This document shows, piece after piece, positions 1-9,014 of a stretch of DNA of 64,000 bases. Source of the DNA: Flavobacteriales bacterium UBA852 (GTDB lineage Bacteria > Bacteroidota > Bacteroidia > Flavobacteriales_E > Vicingaceae); the NCBI GenBank assembly GCA_002295925.1, contig DBGO01000016.1:3933-67932 (forward strand). The letters are read 5' to 3'. The notes beneath the pieces are model-generated. The model did no database searches. It saw only the letters and a program-made list of their open reading frames with translations, and was not told the DNA's origin. Positions within the stretch are counted from its first letter, which is position 1; every line of letters starts with the position of its first letter. The position numbers and the translations under genes are program-made.

Positions 1-1
1 A

Positions 2-883
2 ATATTTAAAGAATATGGTTGGACTGTATTTCTTGTAATACCTTTTATCATTGGATTCCTTCCTGCGTTTATTAATGGAAAACTGACTGAAACATCAAAA
101 AGTAAAAGCTATCAATTGAGTTTCCTAACTCTTGGAATAGTTTTAATCGGACTTTTATTATTTGCAATAGAGGGAATGATTTGCATTGCAATGTCTTTAC
201 CCTTAATTGCTTTACTTGTTTGGCTTGGTTCCTATATCGGATTTAAAGTGAATACTGGAAAGTGGACAAATCCAACAAACACTACAATTGGACTTTCTGT
301 TATCTGCATTTGTTCAATGAGATTTGACTACATTAATGAACCTGAAAACTTAATTCCTGTCAGAACAAAAGTTATTGTTAATTCAAATATTGAGAATGTT
401 TGGAAAAACGTTGTGACTTTTGACAAAATAGATGAACCAACTGACTGGATTTTTAAAGCTGGGATTTCATATCCGACAGACGCAACAATAAAAGGAAATG
501 GAGTTGGAGCCGTGAGATATTGCAATTTTACAACTGGTAGTTTTGTCGAACCAATTACAACTTGGAACGAACCAAATTTACTACAATTTAACGTAAAAGA
601 ACAACCAATTCCTATGAATGAATTTAATCCATTTTGGGAGATTCATCCACCACATTTAGACGGATATTTTAAATCATACAAAGGTCAATTTAAGTTAACT
701 AAAATAGGAGAAAATCAAACAGAATTAGAAGGGACAACTTGGTATAAAGTGGATATAACACCTGAAATTTATTGGAAAGCTTGGTCTGATTTCATAATTC
801 ATAGAATACACAAGAGAGTTTTGAACCATATAAAATTAGAAGCTGAAAAAAATAACGCTTTAAGTAAAGGCTATACAAAATAG
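2..883 (+). CDS. Membrane protein with C-terminal SRPBCC-like domain (5' end outside window)
   Basis: The reading frame is open to base 2 with no stop, so the gene starts before the window; a TTG at 116 is only an internal codon. The visible protein has at least two hydrophobic segments in its first ~85 residues (one beginning WTVFLVIPFIIGF, the next around LGIVLIGLLLFAIEG). A soluble C-terminal part of about 170 residues follows. It opens RTKVIVNSNIENVWKNV, the usual first strand and helix of SRPBCC/START-like ligand-binding folds, and ends in a long helix. I infer a membrane-anchored SRPBCC protein; the ligand is unknown. The stop codon lies beside the left arm of the inverted repeat at 869-982. 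Confidence 0.6.
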   Translation: MFKEYGWTVFLVIPFIIGFLPAFINGKLTETSKSKSYQLSFLTLGIVLIGLLLFAIEGMICIAMSLPLIALLVWLGSYIGFKVNTGKWTNPTNTTIGLSVICICSMRFDYINEPENLIPVRTKVIVNSNIENVWKNVVTFDKIDEPTDWIFKAGISYPTDATIKGNGVGAVRYCNFTTGSFVEPITTWNEPNLLQFNVKEQPIPMNEFNPFWEIHPPHLDGYFKSYKGQFKLTKIGENQTELEGTTWYKVDITPEIYWKAWSDFIIHRIHKRVLNHIKLEAEKNNALSKGYTK

Positions 884-991
884 ATGCTGTTTGGAGTTTT
901 AAATAAAAGTTATTACTTTTATCAAGCGTAGGGTTTACTGTGGAATTTTAACTGCGTGAAAATTCCACAACTTTGTATAGCCCTGCTCGTT
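854..991. repeat. Nested inverted repeat, candidate attC-like recombination site
   Basis: An 11-bp outer arm GGCTATACAAA (869-879) is perfectly complementary to TTTGTATAGCC (972-982). Inside are two more hairpins: AAAAGT/ACTTTT (905-910/915-920) and an 11-bp perfect stem (939-949 with 959-969). AACG lies at 854-857 and CGTT at 988-991, just outside the outer arms. The upstream stop codon falls beside the left arm and the next ATG is only 14 bases past CGTT. Overall size (about 138 bases), the terminal AAC/GTT and the gene spacing resemble an integron attC site. The core boxes do not match RYYYAAC/GTTRRRY exactly, so this remains a candidate; a terminator or another foldback element is possible. 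Confidence 0.4.
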
Positions 992-1004
992 GGAAAAAAA
1001 AATC

Positions 1005-1466
1005 ATGAACAAATTAATACTGCTCATACTAATTACCTTTCAAATCGTACTGTGTTTCGGTCAAAGTAAATCAATCATTATAGAAGTAGGGGGAAATGCT
1101 GGTTTAGGGTCAATTAATTTTGAAAATATTTTCAAGACAAAAGAAACTTCTCGGTTGTTTTTCAGAGCTGGAATTAGCGGAACTCCATTAGACCAAAACA
1201 CTGGATTTTTGCTGATTTTGCCAATTACCTTTGGAGGTTTTATTGGAAATACAGAACATTTTTTTGAGTGGGGAGCCGGATTAAGCCCGAGTTTAACGAC
1301 CAAAGGTGGATTTTTTGCACGGGGAGTTATAAACTGCGGCTACAGATGGGAAAACAAAAGCAAACCGTTCTTTCTGGGTCTAAAATACGCTCCGCTAATT
1401 TCATTTATCGTAGATTTCCAATATCAGCATTGGGCAGGTATAACTATAGGCTATAAATTAAAATGA
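1005..1466 (+). CDS. Small exported protein, probably outer-membrane beta-barrel
   Basis: The start is taken at ATG 1005, because the product then begins with a clean signal peptide (MNKLILLILITFQIVLCFGQ); a TTG at 990 would add a charged extension. The mature part, about 133 residues, is rich in Gly and aromatics in alternating strand-like patterns (FFRAGISG, FFEWGAGLS, FFARGVINCGYRWENK) and ends in GITIGYKLK, as small outer-membrane barrels do. No family is recognised. It overlaps the next gene by 4 bases (ATGA), so the two are probably co-translated. It begins immediately after the inverted repeat at 854-991. Confidence 0.6.
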   Translation: MNKLILLILITFQIVLCFGQSKSIIIEVGGNAGLGSINFENIFKTKETSRLFFRAGISGTPLDQNTGFLLILPITFGGFIGNTEHFFEWGAGLSPSLTTKGGFFARGVINCGYRWENKSKPFFLGLKYAPLISFIVDFQYQHWAGITIGYKLK

Positions 1467-2221
1467 ATAAAATATCCATATTATTTTCAATAATTATAAT
1501 ATTGTTATTATCATGCAATAAAGAAAAGTTGTTTACTGGTAGCAATTACATAAATGATGATTTTGAATCTGTTTCTGATGCAAGTGAGCTATTAAGCTCA
1601 GAGAATTGGACATTTTATCAACAGACGGAAATGGCTAGTAGTATGCAGTTGGATACCATTCTAAAAGTCTCAGGAAATAAGTCTTTAAAATTTATTGCCG
1701 CCAAAGGTGATGTGTCAAAAAGCGATATAGCAAATAATGAACTTGCCTTTTTCGAAGGAGAAACCATGAAATTCTCAGGGTGGTTTTACCTTAACGATTC
1801 ATTAACTTTAGATTATATTTTTCTCATAGATATTGAAGAAAAGGTTGCTATAGGAGCTTCACCAGGTATTAGAATAGCTGTTAATGATGAAGGATATTTA
1901 GTTGTTGACAGAAGTAAATTTGGAGAAAAAACAATCATGCAAACTGTTGGAAAAGAAGTCAAATTTCCTCGAAATGAATGGGTAAATATCGAATTTGAAA
2001 TACTTCTTCATCAAAAGAAAAAAGGGAAAATTCGTCTATGGCAAAATGATGTTTCTTTAATTGATGTAAACAACATAAAAACACTTCCAAAAGATAAACT
2101 ATTTTTTACACAAGGCACTAAAGGAATGTACCAAAGTTTGCAAGTAGGGATAACTGCAGTAACAGCCAATCATGATGTAGTTCTTTATATTGATAATATA
2201 ATATTAGAAAAAATTAATTAA
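1463..2221 (+). CDS. Lipoprotein of unknown function, jelly-roll-like
   Basis: The N-terminus is a lipoprotein signal with lipobox LLSC, lipidated Cys at residue 18, so the protein should be membrane-anchored. The remaining ~230 residues are strand-rich: MKFSGWFYLNDSLTLDYIF, then EWVNIEFEILLHQKKKGKIRLWQND and a final VVLYIDNIIL. This order is seen in concanavalin-like/polysaccharide-lyase-type jelly rolls (polysaccharide lyase family PF14099 or LamG-like), but catalytic residues cannot be assigned. It overlaps the upstream gene by 4 bases. A carbohydrate-binding role is inference. Confidence 0.55.
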   Translation: MNKISILFSIIIILLLSCNKEKLFTGSNYINDDFESVSDASELLSSENWTFYQQTEMASSMQLDTILKVSGNKSLKFIAAKGDVSKSDIANNELAFFEGETMKFSGWFYLNDSLTLDYIFLIDIEEKVAIGASPGIRIAVNDEGYLVVDRSKFGEKTIMQTVGKEVKFPRNEWVNIEFEILLHQKKKGKIRLWQNDVSLIDVNNIKTLPKDKLFFTQGTKGMYQSLQVGITAVTANHDVVLYIDNIILEKIN

Positions 2222-2292
2222 CGTTTTACATCAAAATTAAACTGATTTTAATGTTTTTTTAAATCACAACTTGAACTAGCTTAGATGAAAAA

Positions 2293-2781
2293 ATGAAAAA
2301 GTCAACTATAATAATTCTAACGCTTTTCGCATTTAATTTACTAAAAGCAAATAATGTAGATACACTCAGTATAAAACAACATTTAAACAAAATTATAAAT
2401 ACCGAAAAACCCAGAAATTACAAAAATATTGAAACGCTCAATTTTGTAGCAGATTATATCTTTAATGAGTTTAGTAAGTATGCAGATACGGTTTATTACC
2501 AATATTTTATTGTTAATAATAAAGAATATAAAAATGTAATTTGCCGCTTTGGAAGTGAAAATTCTAAAACAATTGTAGTTGGCGCACATTACGATGTTTA
2601 CGGAAATCAAGATGGAGCAGATGATAATACAAGTGGAGTAGTGGGACTATTAGAACTAGCAAAACTATTTAAAGATAAATCGTTTGATTATTATATAGAT
2701 ATGCTTGCTTATGAGTTGGAGAAATCACCATATTTTAGAACAAAAAACTTTGGGGAGATAATATTGTCAAAGTGTGTTTAA
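2293..2781 (+). pseudogene. C-terminally truncated M28-family metallopeptidase
   Basis: A signal peptide (MKKSTIIILTLFAFNLLKA) is followed by a recognisable M28 aminopeptidase start. IVVGAHYDVYGNQDGADDNTSG carries the first zinc His-Asp and the bridging Asp-Asp-Asn. MLAYELEKSPYFRTKNFG corresponds to the family's AY-LEE-PPFFRT segment. In this copy the second Glu of the expected Glu-Glu pair is Lys (ELEK). The protein then stops at 162 residues, whereas M28 domains need roughly another 100-150 residues with the remaining zinc ligands. I see no continuation before 2905. It is most likely a decaying remnant, though a short expressed product cannot be excluded. Confidence 0.6.
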
Positions 2782-2904
2782 TTTAAATGAATGATGAAGA
2801 AGTAATATAAAAATTGTAATTAAGCAAAAAATAAAACAATGTTTAAATTTTATTTATAATCTTTAAAATAACTAATGATGATAATTTTATTAAAAAGATA
2901 CAGA

Positions 2905-3984
2905 ATGAGTAAATATTATTTCATAACAATAGTCTTATTGTTTCTAAATTATAATTCAATATCACAAAACATATTAGAAGCCAATGGTCCAGGAAATACA
3001 TACGAACTTATAAATTCTTATTTAGCTCCGGGCTATGATGCTATAGAAGAGCCTGATTGTAATCACCAAAGCTTCGGCAGACATATTGATGAAGTTTTTG
3101 ATATAACTCTAAATAAATATGTTTTTCGTTTTCATATACACAAATTTCCGGATAATGACAGATGTGTAAAATTTGATAGACAAAGAAATGAAATAAAAGC
3201 TTATAATCAATCTCCTGATAGTATGTTGGGTGTTTTAAACGAGTTAATTGAATATAATTGGAAGTTTAAATTAGATAGTGGATTTATGCCATCATTTTCT
3301 TTTACTCATATCCATCAACTAAAAGCTGTTGGTGGTCCTGAGGAATCTATCCCTTTAATTACACTAACAGCAAGAAAAGGCAATCCTGATAAATTAGAAT
3401 TACGTTACGCTGACTCATTAATTCAATCTACGATATATCAAGAAAATTTAAATCAATTCAAAGGAATATGGGTTGAAGTTAAAGAAAGAGTATTTTATAA
3501 TGAAGTTGGTTTAGGAGAATATGAAATTCTCATTACAAAATTTTCGAATAACGATACTTTGTTTCATTATAAAAATAACTCCTTAAGAACTTGGAAAACA
3601 AATGCCACTTTTATCCGGCCAAAGTGGGGTATTTACAGAAGTTTAAGTGATTCATCTAACCTTAGAGATGAAGAAATATTGTATGCCGATTTTTCAATTA
3701 GAGAAATACAAAATCCTCTGACAATTAAAACGACTAATTCTAAATCAAACAATTTATACGTTTACCCGAATCCCGTTACTAATGGTTGGCTAATTATTGA
3801 TGATTTTCAATCTATGTATAACAATGTTTATATATACAACATAACAGGTCAGTTAATTTTAAATGAAAAAATTACTGCTAAAAAAATAAATTTATCACAT
3901 TTGGAACCAGGTATATATTTTGCAATATTTTACTCTAAAAACAATCAAGAATCGAGAAAAATAAAAGTAATTATTCAAAGATAA
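2905..3984 (+). CDS. Polysaccharide-lyase-like secreted protein with T9SS type A sorting domain
   Basis: Translation is set at ATG 2905 (MSKYYFITIVLLFLNYNSISQ, a good signal peptide); ATG 2875 would add ten residues before it. The middle contains FRFHIHKFPDNDRC, SFTHIHQLKAVGG and YRSLSDSSNLRDEEILYADF. This is the layout of the heparin-lyase-I-type jelly roll (PF14099), including the His-rich FTHIHQLK strand. The last ~75 residues (LYVYPNPVTNGWLIIDDF to SRKIKVIIQR) are a typical T9SS type A C-terminal signal, so the protein should cross the outer membrane and be surface-attached or released. Enzyme activity is inferred from the fold only. No nearby gene suggests a substrate. Confidence 0.65.
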   Translation: MSKYYFITIVLLFLNYNSISQNILEANGPGNTYELINSYLAPGYDAIEEPDCNHQSFGRHIDEVFDITLNKYVFRFHIHKFPDNDRCVKFDRQRNEIKAYNQSPDSMLGVLNELIEYNWKFKLDSGFMPSFSFTHIHQLKAVGGPEESIPLITLTARKGNPDKLELRYADSLIQSTIYQENLNQFKGIWVEVKERVFYNEVGLGEYEILITKFSNNDTLFHYKNNSLRTWKTNATFIRPKWGIYRSLSDSSNLRDEEILYADFSIREIQNPLTIKTTNSKSNNLYVYPNPVTNGWLIIDDFQSMYNNVYIYNITGQLILNEKITAKKINLSHLEPGIYFAIFYSKNNQESRKIKVIIQR

Positions 3985-4162
3985 AGTATTGAAAAAAAAA
4001 TTACATAATTAGATATAACTCTTGCTTTAAAAAAGGTAAAAGATTTATGTTATTGTAATCTGAATTAAATAATGATTTTTTTACTTTATAAGTTAAAATA
4101 AACCAATATACAGGCTGTAATATGGCATTAAAATTGAATGGTTTGAGAAAAAACAATTCGCT

Positions 4163-4861
4163 ATGTCAAGGTTTTTGTTTCTGATTATATTTTTTGCATA
4201 TTTTCAAGGTTTTTCTCAGTTTGGAGTTTCAACACCTTTGTTTAAAGGAAAAGACGCCGAATTGCTTCAACATAAATGGTATGCTCAAATGCAGTTTTTT
4301 CTTCCTTATGAAATACCAATTAAACATAAAGACAATATTTTGACATTTGTAAGCATTCAGCCGTCAATTAAATGGCAGTGGTATAATTTTAAAAAGAATT
4401 TGGTTGTTTATAGAGATAATAACAAAACTGTTTTTCAAGAGGATGCCGACTTATCGCATATTTACAGAGATAAATGTTTGAAAGCAACCAGTATGATGCA
4501 AACTACATCATTGTATATGCCTGTAGAACTGCTTCTTTGGACTAAAAAAGTCGATTATTTATTTTTTGCGCCCGGATTTTATGTAGAATATATTACAGGA
4601 GGAAAATTCAAAAGCAGATATTCTGAAAATGGGATATCTCATTTTATTAAAAAAGATTTCAAGAAAGACCCTGGGTTCTATGGGTTTAAAAGATTTCAAT
4701 ATGGCGTTTGTGGGCAAATCAGGTATAAATTTATTACAGTTTACGGAATCATATCTTTAACACCTTTGTTTAAACCTAATCAAGGAGTAGATATTAGGAA
4801 GTATAATCTCGGAATTTTACTGAATTTCTTCTGGAAAAGCCATTCAATAAAACCTTATTGA
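4163..4861 (+). CDS. Exported protein, probably outer-membrane beta-barrel, unknown function
   Basis: The signal peptide MSRFLFLIIFFAYFQGFSQ is followed by about 210 residues. Strands alternate hydrophobic and polar residues and are rich in Tyr, Phe and Trp (WYAQMQFFLPYEI, SLYMPVELLLW, YLFFAPGFYVEY, YGVCGQIRYKF, NLGILLNFFW), as in outer-membrane barrels. A weakly conserved Bacteroidota OM-barrel family is the best guess; no specific family is recognised. The gene stands alone: 178 bases of very AT-rich DNA precede it, and it converges on the hydrolase gene on the other strand. Confidence 0.55.
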   Translation: MSRFLFLIIFFAYFQGFSQFGVSTPLFKGKDAELLQHKWYAQMQFFLPYEIPIKHKDNILTFVSIQPSIKWQWYNFKKNLVVYRDNNKTVFQEDADLSHIYRDKCLKATSMMQTTSLYMPVELLLWTKKVDYLFFAPGFYVEYITGGKFKSRYSENGISHFIKKDFKKDPGFYGFKRFQYGVCGQIRYKFITVYGIISLTPLFKPNQGVDIRKYNLGILLNFFWKSHSIKPY

Positions 4862-4953
4862 TAAAATTTAAAAACATAAATTTGAATTTTTCCATTCAAC
4901 AATATTTTTATACTTTTTCAAGAAGTAATTTAAAATAAATTTATCCTCTCAAT

Positions 4954-5910
4954 TCACCCTTTAATAAACTTAATAATACTGTCAATAAGCGCTTTGCTTA
5001 CCGGTAAATCAGGGTTGGAGTAAGAGGCTTGATTTTCTTCAAGATTATTGACAATTTTCAATACATGGTTCATTTTATCTATCTCTACCAATTTGGCATT
5101 TTGTTCGTTACTCTCATAAAGCAGTTGAGTATCTTCGGCAGAAACTTGTAAATCGGCATCGCCTTGAAGGATAAGAATGGGAATATTAAGTTTTTTCAAT
5201 TCTTCTTGAGGATTGTAAGCAAACCACGAAACCATATACGGCTGAACACTTGGACGAAATAATGTATAGAGTTCTTTAGGTGCATCATTTACTGTTTTAC
5301 CTCTTTTTAATTCGTCAATTATTGCATAACTTTTGTTTAATAATATAGTGTCGGGAATATTTTTTGCCAATTGGGTTTTAAGAATTTCATCAGCCGGTTT
5401 GCCTGCCCCGGCAACAGATATAAATCCGGCAACCGGAATGCCTTTTTCAATAAGTGTGTTGGTTGCAATCATTCCAATTAAACTACCTTCGCTGTGTCCG
5501 GCAATGTAAATTTTATTTATATGAGGATTTTGTGTTAATAACTCTACCCATTGTACAACATCATTCACATAAGTATCAAAACGCAATTCTTTTTCCGATG
5601 TAATAGCATCTTTACTTTTGCCTATACCTCTTTTATCAAACCGAAAGGATGCTATTTTTTCTTTTGCCAAACCTTCGGCAAGGTATTTCAGTGAATTATT
5701 CTTCATTAACGGATTATTGCCATCTCTGTCGGTAGGTCCGGAACCGGGAATAATTACAACCAAATCAAAAACACCTTTTTTTTTGGGTAACAACAAAGTT
5801 CCGTAGAGCGTTTTATTGTCTTTTGTTTTGAGCGTAATTTCTTGTTCTTTTTGAGCAAAAATTAAGGAGAAAGAAAATAAGAAAATTAATGTGTAAAGCG
5901 ATTTATTCAT
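4954..5910 (-). CDS. Exported alpha/beta hydrolase
   Basis: The signal peptide MNKSLYTLIFLFSFSLIFAQ leads into a serine hydrolase fold. It has the oxyanion-hole loop VVIIPGSGPTDRDGNN, the nucleophile elbow AGHSEGSLIG (G-x-S-x-G), the acid-loop strand ILILQGDADLQV and the catalytic His in DKMNHVLK. Length (318 residues) and order fit the periplasmic Bacteroidota alpha/beta hydrolases. The substrate is unknown; ester or acyl-peptide bonds are usual in this group. Its start overlaps the end of uvrB by 8 bases (5903-5910), so the two genes are probably one transcript with translational coupling, although their functions look unrelated. Confidence 0.85.
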   Translation of the reverse strand: MNKSLYTLIFLFSFSLIFAQKEQEITLKTKDNKTLYGTLLLPKKKGVFDLVVIIPGSGPTDRDGNNPLMKNNSLKYLAEGLAKEKIASFRFDKRGIGKSKDAITSEKELRFDTYVNDVVQWVELLTQNPHINKIYIAGHSEGSLIGMIATNTLIEKGIPVAGFISVAGAGKPADEILKTQLAKNIPDTILLNKSYAIIDELKRGKTVNDAPKELYTLFRPSVQPYMVSWFAYNPQEELKKLNIPILILQGDADLQVSAEDTQLLYESNEQNAKLVEIDKMNHVLKIVNNLEENQASYSNPDLPVSKALIDSIIKFIKG

Positions 5911-7942
5911 TTTTATCGGGATATTTTTCTTTTAAAATTTTGTTTAATTCCAACATTTCATCTCTTAAGCGCGCCGCTTCGATAAAATCAAGTTCTTTAG
6001 CCGCTTTTTTCATTCGGTCTTGTGTCTCTAACAGTAATTGTTCCAATTGTTCTTTGTTCATGTATTCAATCAGCGGGTCGGCAGCAATGTTCGATGTGTC
6101 CGGAATCTCATAGTTTTTCAAGTCACCGCGTGCGTCAACAATTACCGATGTTTGTCCCATAATACGCTCTTTTGATTTATTGAGCGGAGTAGGAGTAATG
6201 TTATTCTCTTGATTGTATTTCAATTGCTTTTCACGACGTCTGTTGGTTTCATCTATTGTGCGTTGCATGCTGTCGGTAATTTTATCGGCATACATTATTA
6301 CCTTTCCTTCAATGTTTCTTGCGGCTCGTCCTGCTGTTTGTGTAAGCGAACGCTCACTGCGTAAAAATCCTTCTTTATCGGCATCTAATATGGCTACCAA
6401 TGAAACTTCGGGTAAGTCTAATCCCTCTCGCAATAAGTTTACACCAATGAGTACATCAAAAATTCCCATCCGTAAATCGCGTAAAATTTCCACGCGTTCC
6501 AGCGTATCGATTTCTGAATGGATATAACGACAACGGATGCCCATTTTTTCAAAATAAGCATGTAATTCTTCCGCCATTCGTTTGGTGAGGGTGGTTACCA
6601 AAACGCGTTCGTCTTTTTCTTCCCGCTCGCGAATTTCTTCCATTAAATCATCGATTTGATTAACCGTAGGACGAACTTCTATAACAGGGTCAAGTAATCC
6701 GGTTGGGCGAATTACTTGCTCAACTACAACTCCTTCGGATTCTTGCAGTTCAAAATCGGCAGGCGTGGCACTCACATAAATCACCTGATTGATAAGTCCG
6801 TAAAACTCATCAAATTTCAAAGGACGGTTGTCCAAAGCTGAAGGCAGGCGAAAACCATATTCAACCAAATTTTCTTTTCGTGAGCGGTCGCCACCGTACA
6901 TAGCACGTATTTGCGGAATAGTTACGTGACTTTCATCTATCACCATTAAATAATCATCAGGGAAATAATCCAACAAGCAGAAAGGTCGCGTGCCTGGTTT
7001 CCGGCGGTCAAAATAACGGGAATAATTTTCAATGCCCGAACAATATCCCAATTCGCGCATCATTTCCAAGTCATACGTAACTCGATCTTGCAGTCTTTTG
7101 GCTTCCAAATGTTTGCCAATGGATTTGTAATATTCTACTTGCTTGCCCAAATCCAATTCTATGTCTTTTATGGCATCGTGCAATACATTTTGCGTTGTTA
7201 CAAAAATGTTTGCCGGATAAATATTTAATTTTTCGTAAGGATCCAACGTATTCCCGGTTGCAGGGTCGTAAGATTCAATACTTTCAATCTCATCATCCCA
7301 AAAAATGATGCGGTAAGCAATATCTGCGTAAGCGGGATAAACGTCAATGGTATCGCCTTTTACGCGAAAGTTTCCGCGAAACAATTCATTTTCGGTTCTG
7401 CTGTAAAGCGATTGAACCAATTGCATTAAAAATTTATTACGACTGACGGTTTGTCCTTTTTCAATGCTGATGACGCTTTTATGAAATTCATCTGGATTTC
7501 CGATGCCGTAAATACTTGAAACCGAAGCAACCACAATTACATCTCTTCGTCCGGAAAGCAGGGCAGTAGTAGCGCTTAAACGCAATTTTTCAATTTCGGC
7601 ATTTATAGCCAAATCTTTTTCTATATACGTGTCGGTTACCGGAAGATAGGCTTCGGGTTGGTAATAGTCGTAATACGAAACAAAATACTCAACGGCATTG
7701 TTTGGGAAAAACTGTTTGAACTCACCATAAAGTTGAGCTGCCAAAGTTTTATTGTGACTTAAAATAATCGTTGGCCGCTGAACCTCTTGAATAACATTGG
7801 CAACGGTAAACGTTTTGCCCGAGCCGGTTACGCCAAGCAAGGTTTGCGCACGCGTGCCGGATAAAATACCTTCCGAAAGCTGTTTAATAGCTTCGGGCTG
7901 GTCGCCGGTGGGCTTAAAATCGGATTGAATTTTGAATTTCAC
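5903..7942 (-). CDS. uvrB: Excinuclease ABC subunit B
   Basis: UvrB is the DNA-damage-verifying helicase of nucleotide excision repair: UvrA loads it and it recruits UvrC. The 679-residue product is normal length. It shows Walker A GVTGSGKT (residues 37-44), the flexible beta-hairpin region VEYFVSYYDYYQPEAY, DESH (motif II), motif VI QTAGRAARN and a C-terminal UVR domain (about 640-675) that contacts UvrC. uvrA lies in the same window at 15131 but in a different operon and orientation. A TAnnTTTG box on the minus strand (7947-7954) sits so close to the ATG that, if it is the promoter, the leader is nearly absent. Confidence 0.98.
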   Translation of the reverse strand: MKFKIQSDFKPTGDQPEAIKQLSEGILSGTRAQTLLGVTGSGKTFTVANVIQEVQRPTIILSHNKTLAAQLYGEFKQFFPNNAVEYFVSYYDYYQPEAYLPVTDTYIEKDLAINAEIEKLRLSATTALLSGRRDVIVVASVSSIYGIGNPDEFHKSVISIEKGQTVSRNKFLMQLVQSLYSRTENELFRGNFRVKGDTIDVYPAYADIAYRIIFWDDEIESIESYDPATGNTLDPYEKLNIYPANIFVTTQNVLHDAIKDIELDLGKQVEYYKSIGKHLEAKRLQDRVTYDLEMMRELGYCSGIENYSRYFDRRKPGTRPFCLLDYFPDDYLMVIDESHVTIPQIRAMYGGDRSRKENLVEYGFRLPSALDNRPLKFDEFYGLINQVIYVSATPADFELQESEGVVVEQVIRPTGLLDPVIEVRPTVNQIDDLMEEIREREEKDERVLVTTLTKRMAEELHAYFEKMGIRCRYIHSEIDTLERVEILRDLRMGIFDVLIGVNLLREGLDLPEVSLVAILDADKEGFLRSERSLTQTAGRAARNIEGKVIMYADKITDSMQRTIDETNRRREKQLKYNQENNITPTPLNKSKERIMGQTSVIVDARGDLKNYEIPDTSNIAADPLIEYMNKEQLEQLLLETQDRMKKAAKELDFIEAARLRDEMLELNKILKEKYPDKNE

Positions 7943-8012
7943 ATCACAAAGTTAGCCAATTATAAGTGCCTTTGCGATAAATTGTATTTAAATGATGTTA
8001 AAGGAAAATAAT

Positions 8013-8405
8013 TTATTTCTTCACCTTTCGAATTAAATAATGGGTAACAATTAATGATTGGCCTTTGAGAGAGTAAACTTCTTCAATTTCCCAACCTTTT
8101 TCTTGTAACAAATTTAAAAGAACAACAAAATCACTAAATCCTGTAAAACCTTTTAAAAGAATGGGATTGTCGTTGGCGGTTTTGCCGTAAAAAATGGCAA
8201 TACGCGATAATCCTGATGAACTGCCTTCAAGTGTTTTAAATTCATCTTCGTTGTTTAATCGGACTTCAATAATGGCATAATCGCCTCTGTTGGATTTTTC
8301 TGTCAATAAATTGATTGCAGCCGTTTGTTCAACCGTTTGCGCAGGCAATAAAACTGCTGTGAAATTTAGAATTAAAGAGAGGGTTACAGGTAAGAAAAAT
8401 TTCAT
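8013..8405 (-). CDS. Small exported protein of unknown function
   Basis: A 130-residue protein with a signal peptide ending VLLPAQ at about residue 23. The mature part has alternating strands and helices (YAIIEVRLNNEDEFK, LSRIAIFYGK, GFSDFVVLLNLLQEKGWEIEEVYS, LIVTHYLIRK). The final strand-helix-strand is reminiscent of small Bacteroidota periplasmic proteins without assigned function; I recognise no family. Only 5 bases separate it from the SRPBCC gene upstream, so the two are likely one operon. Confidence 0.6.
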   Translation of the reverse strand: MKFFLPVTLSLILNFTAVLLPAQTVEQTAAINLLTEKSNRGDYAIIEVRLNNEDEFKTLEGSSSGLSRIAIFYGKTANDNPILLKGFTGFSDFVVLLNLLQEKGWEIEEVYSLKGQSLIVTHYLIRKVKK

Positions 8406-8410
8406 CTTAT

Positions 8411-8956
8411 TTATTTTTTTACAATATTATTCAAATTATTTAATCCTTTTTCAAAATCCGGACCAATCATACTGTCAAAAAATAACCCGAAATATCGCGA
8501 AATAGGATTAAATCCCAAGTCTGCTTCCATTGACCAAGTTACTTCTGTTTTATTGTTATCAAGCGGCTTAAAATGCCATTTTCCCGTTGAAGGATTCATA
8601 CCCTCAAATTCTAAAAGGGTTTCAATATATTTGTTTTGCTTTGAATCAATAATGGTCAAACAACCTTTGCCTACATTTTCATTTTGACTGTCCCAGCAAT
8701 ATTTTGCACCTGTGCCAATAGTATTTACGGAATAATTGTTTGGATTATTGTATTGCGTGGTGTCTAATTGATGCCAAGGCGACCAATATTTCCATTTTTT
8801 TAAATCAATCACATAATTATAAACAATACTTGGTGTAGCATCAATGAGTTTTGTTCGTTCAACTTTTACCTTAGAAGGCAAAAAGAATGAGGCAACGATA
8901 AGTAAAACAATGAAAATTGCAAACGTGCGAAAAATTCTTTTGATAACTTTATTCAT
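8411..8956 (-). CDS. SRPBCC-family (polyketide-cyclase-like) membrane-anchored protein
   Basis: One N-terminal membrane segment (IFRTFAIFIVLLIVASFFLPS, with basic residues before it) is followed by an SRPBCC domain. VKVERTKLIDATPSIVYNYVIDLKKWKYWSPW is the characteristic first strand, helix and W-x-x-W-x-P-W turn. NKTEVTWSMEADLGF follows, then a C-terminal helix (GLFFDSMIGPDFEKGLNNL). This matches the polyketide cyclase/dehydrase-like group common in Bacteroidota, in which a hydrophobic pocket binds an unknown ligand. It probably leads the two-gene operon with 8013-8405. Confidence 0.8.
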   Translation of the reverse strand: MNKVIKRIFRTFAIFIVLLIVASFFLPSKVKVERTKLIDATPSIVYNYVIDLKKWKYWSPWHQLDTTQYNNPNNYSVNTIGTGAKYCWDSQNENVGKGCLTIIDSKQNKYIETLLEFEGMNPSTGKWHFKPLDNNKTEVTWSMEADLGFNPISRYFGLFFDSMIGPDFEKGLNNLNNIVKK

Positions 8957-9014
8957 AACACAGCTAATTGAGTAGCCAAGTTAAGTTTTTTCTGTTCATT
9001 TCCAAATATTAAAC

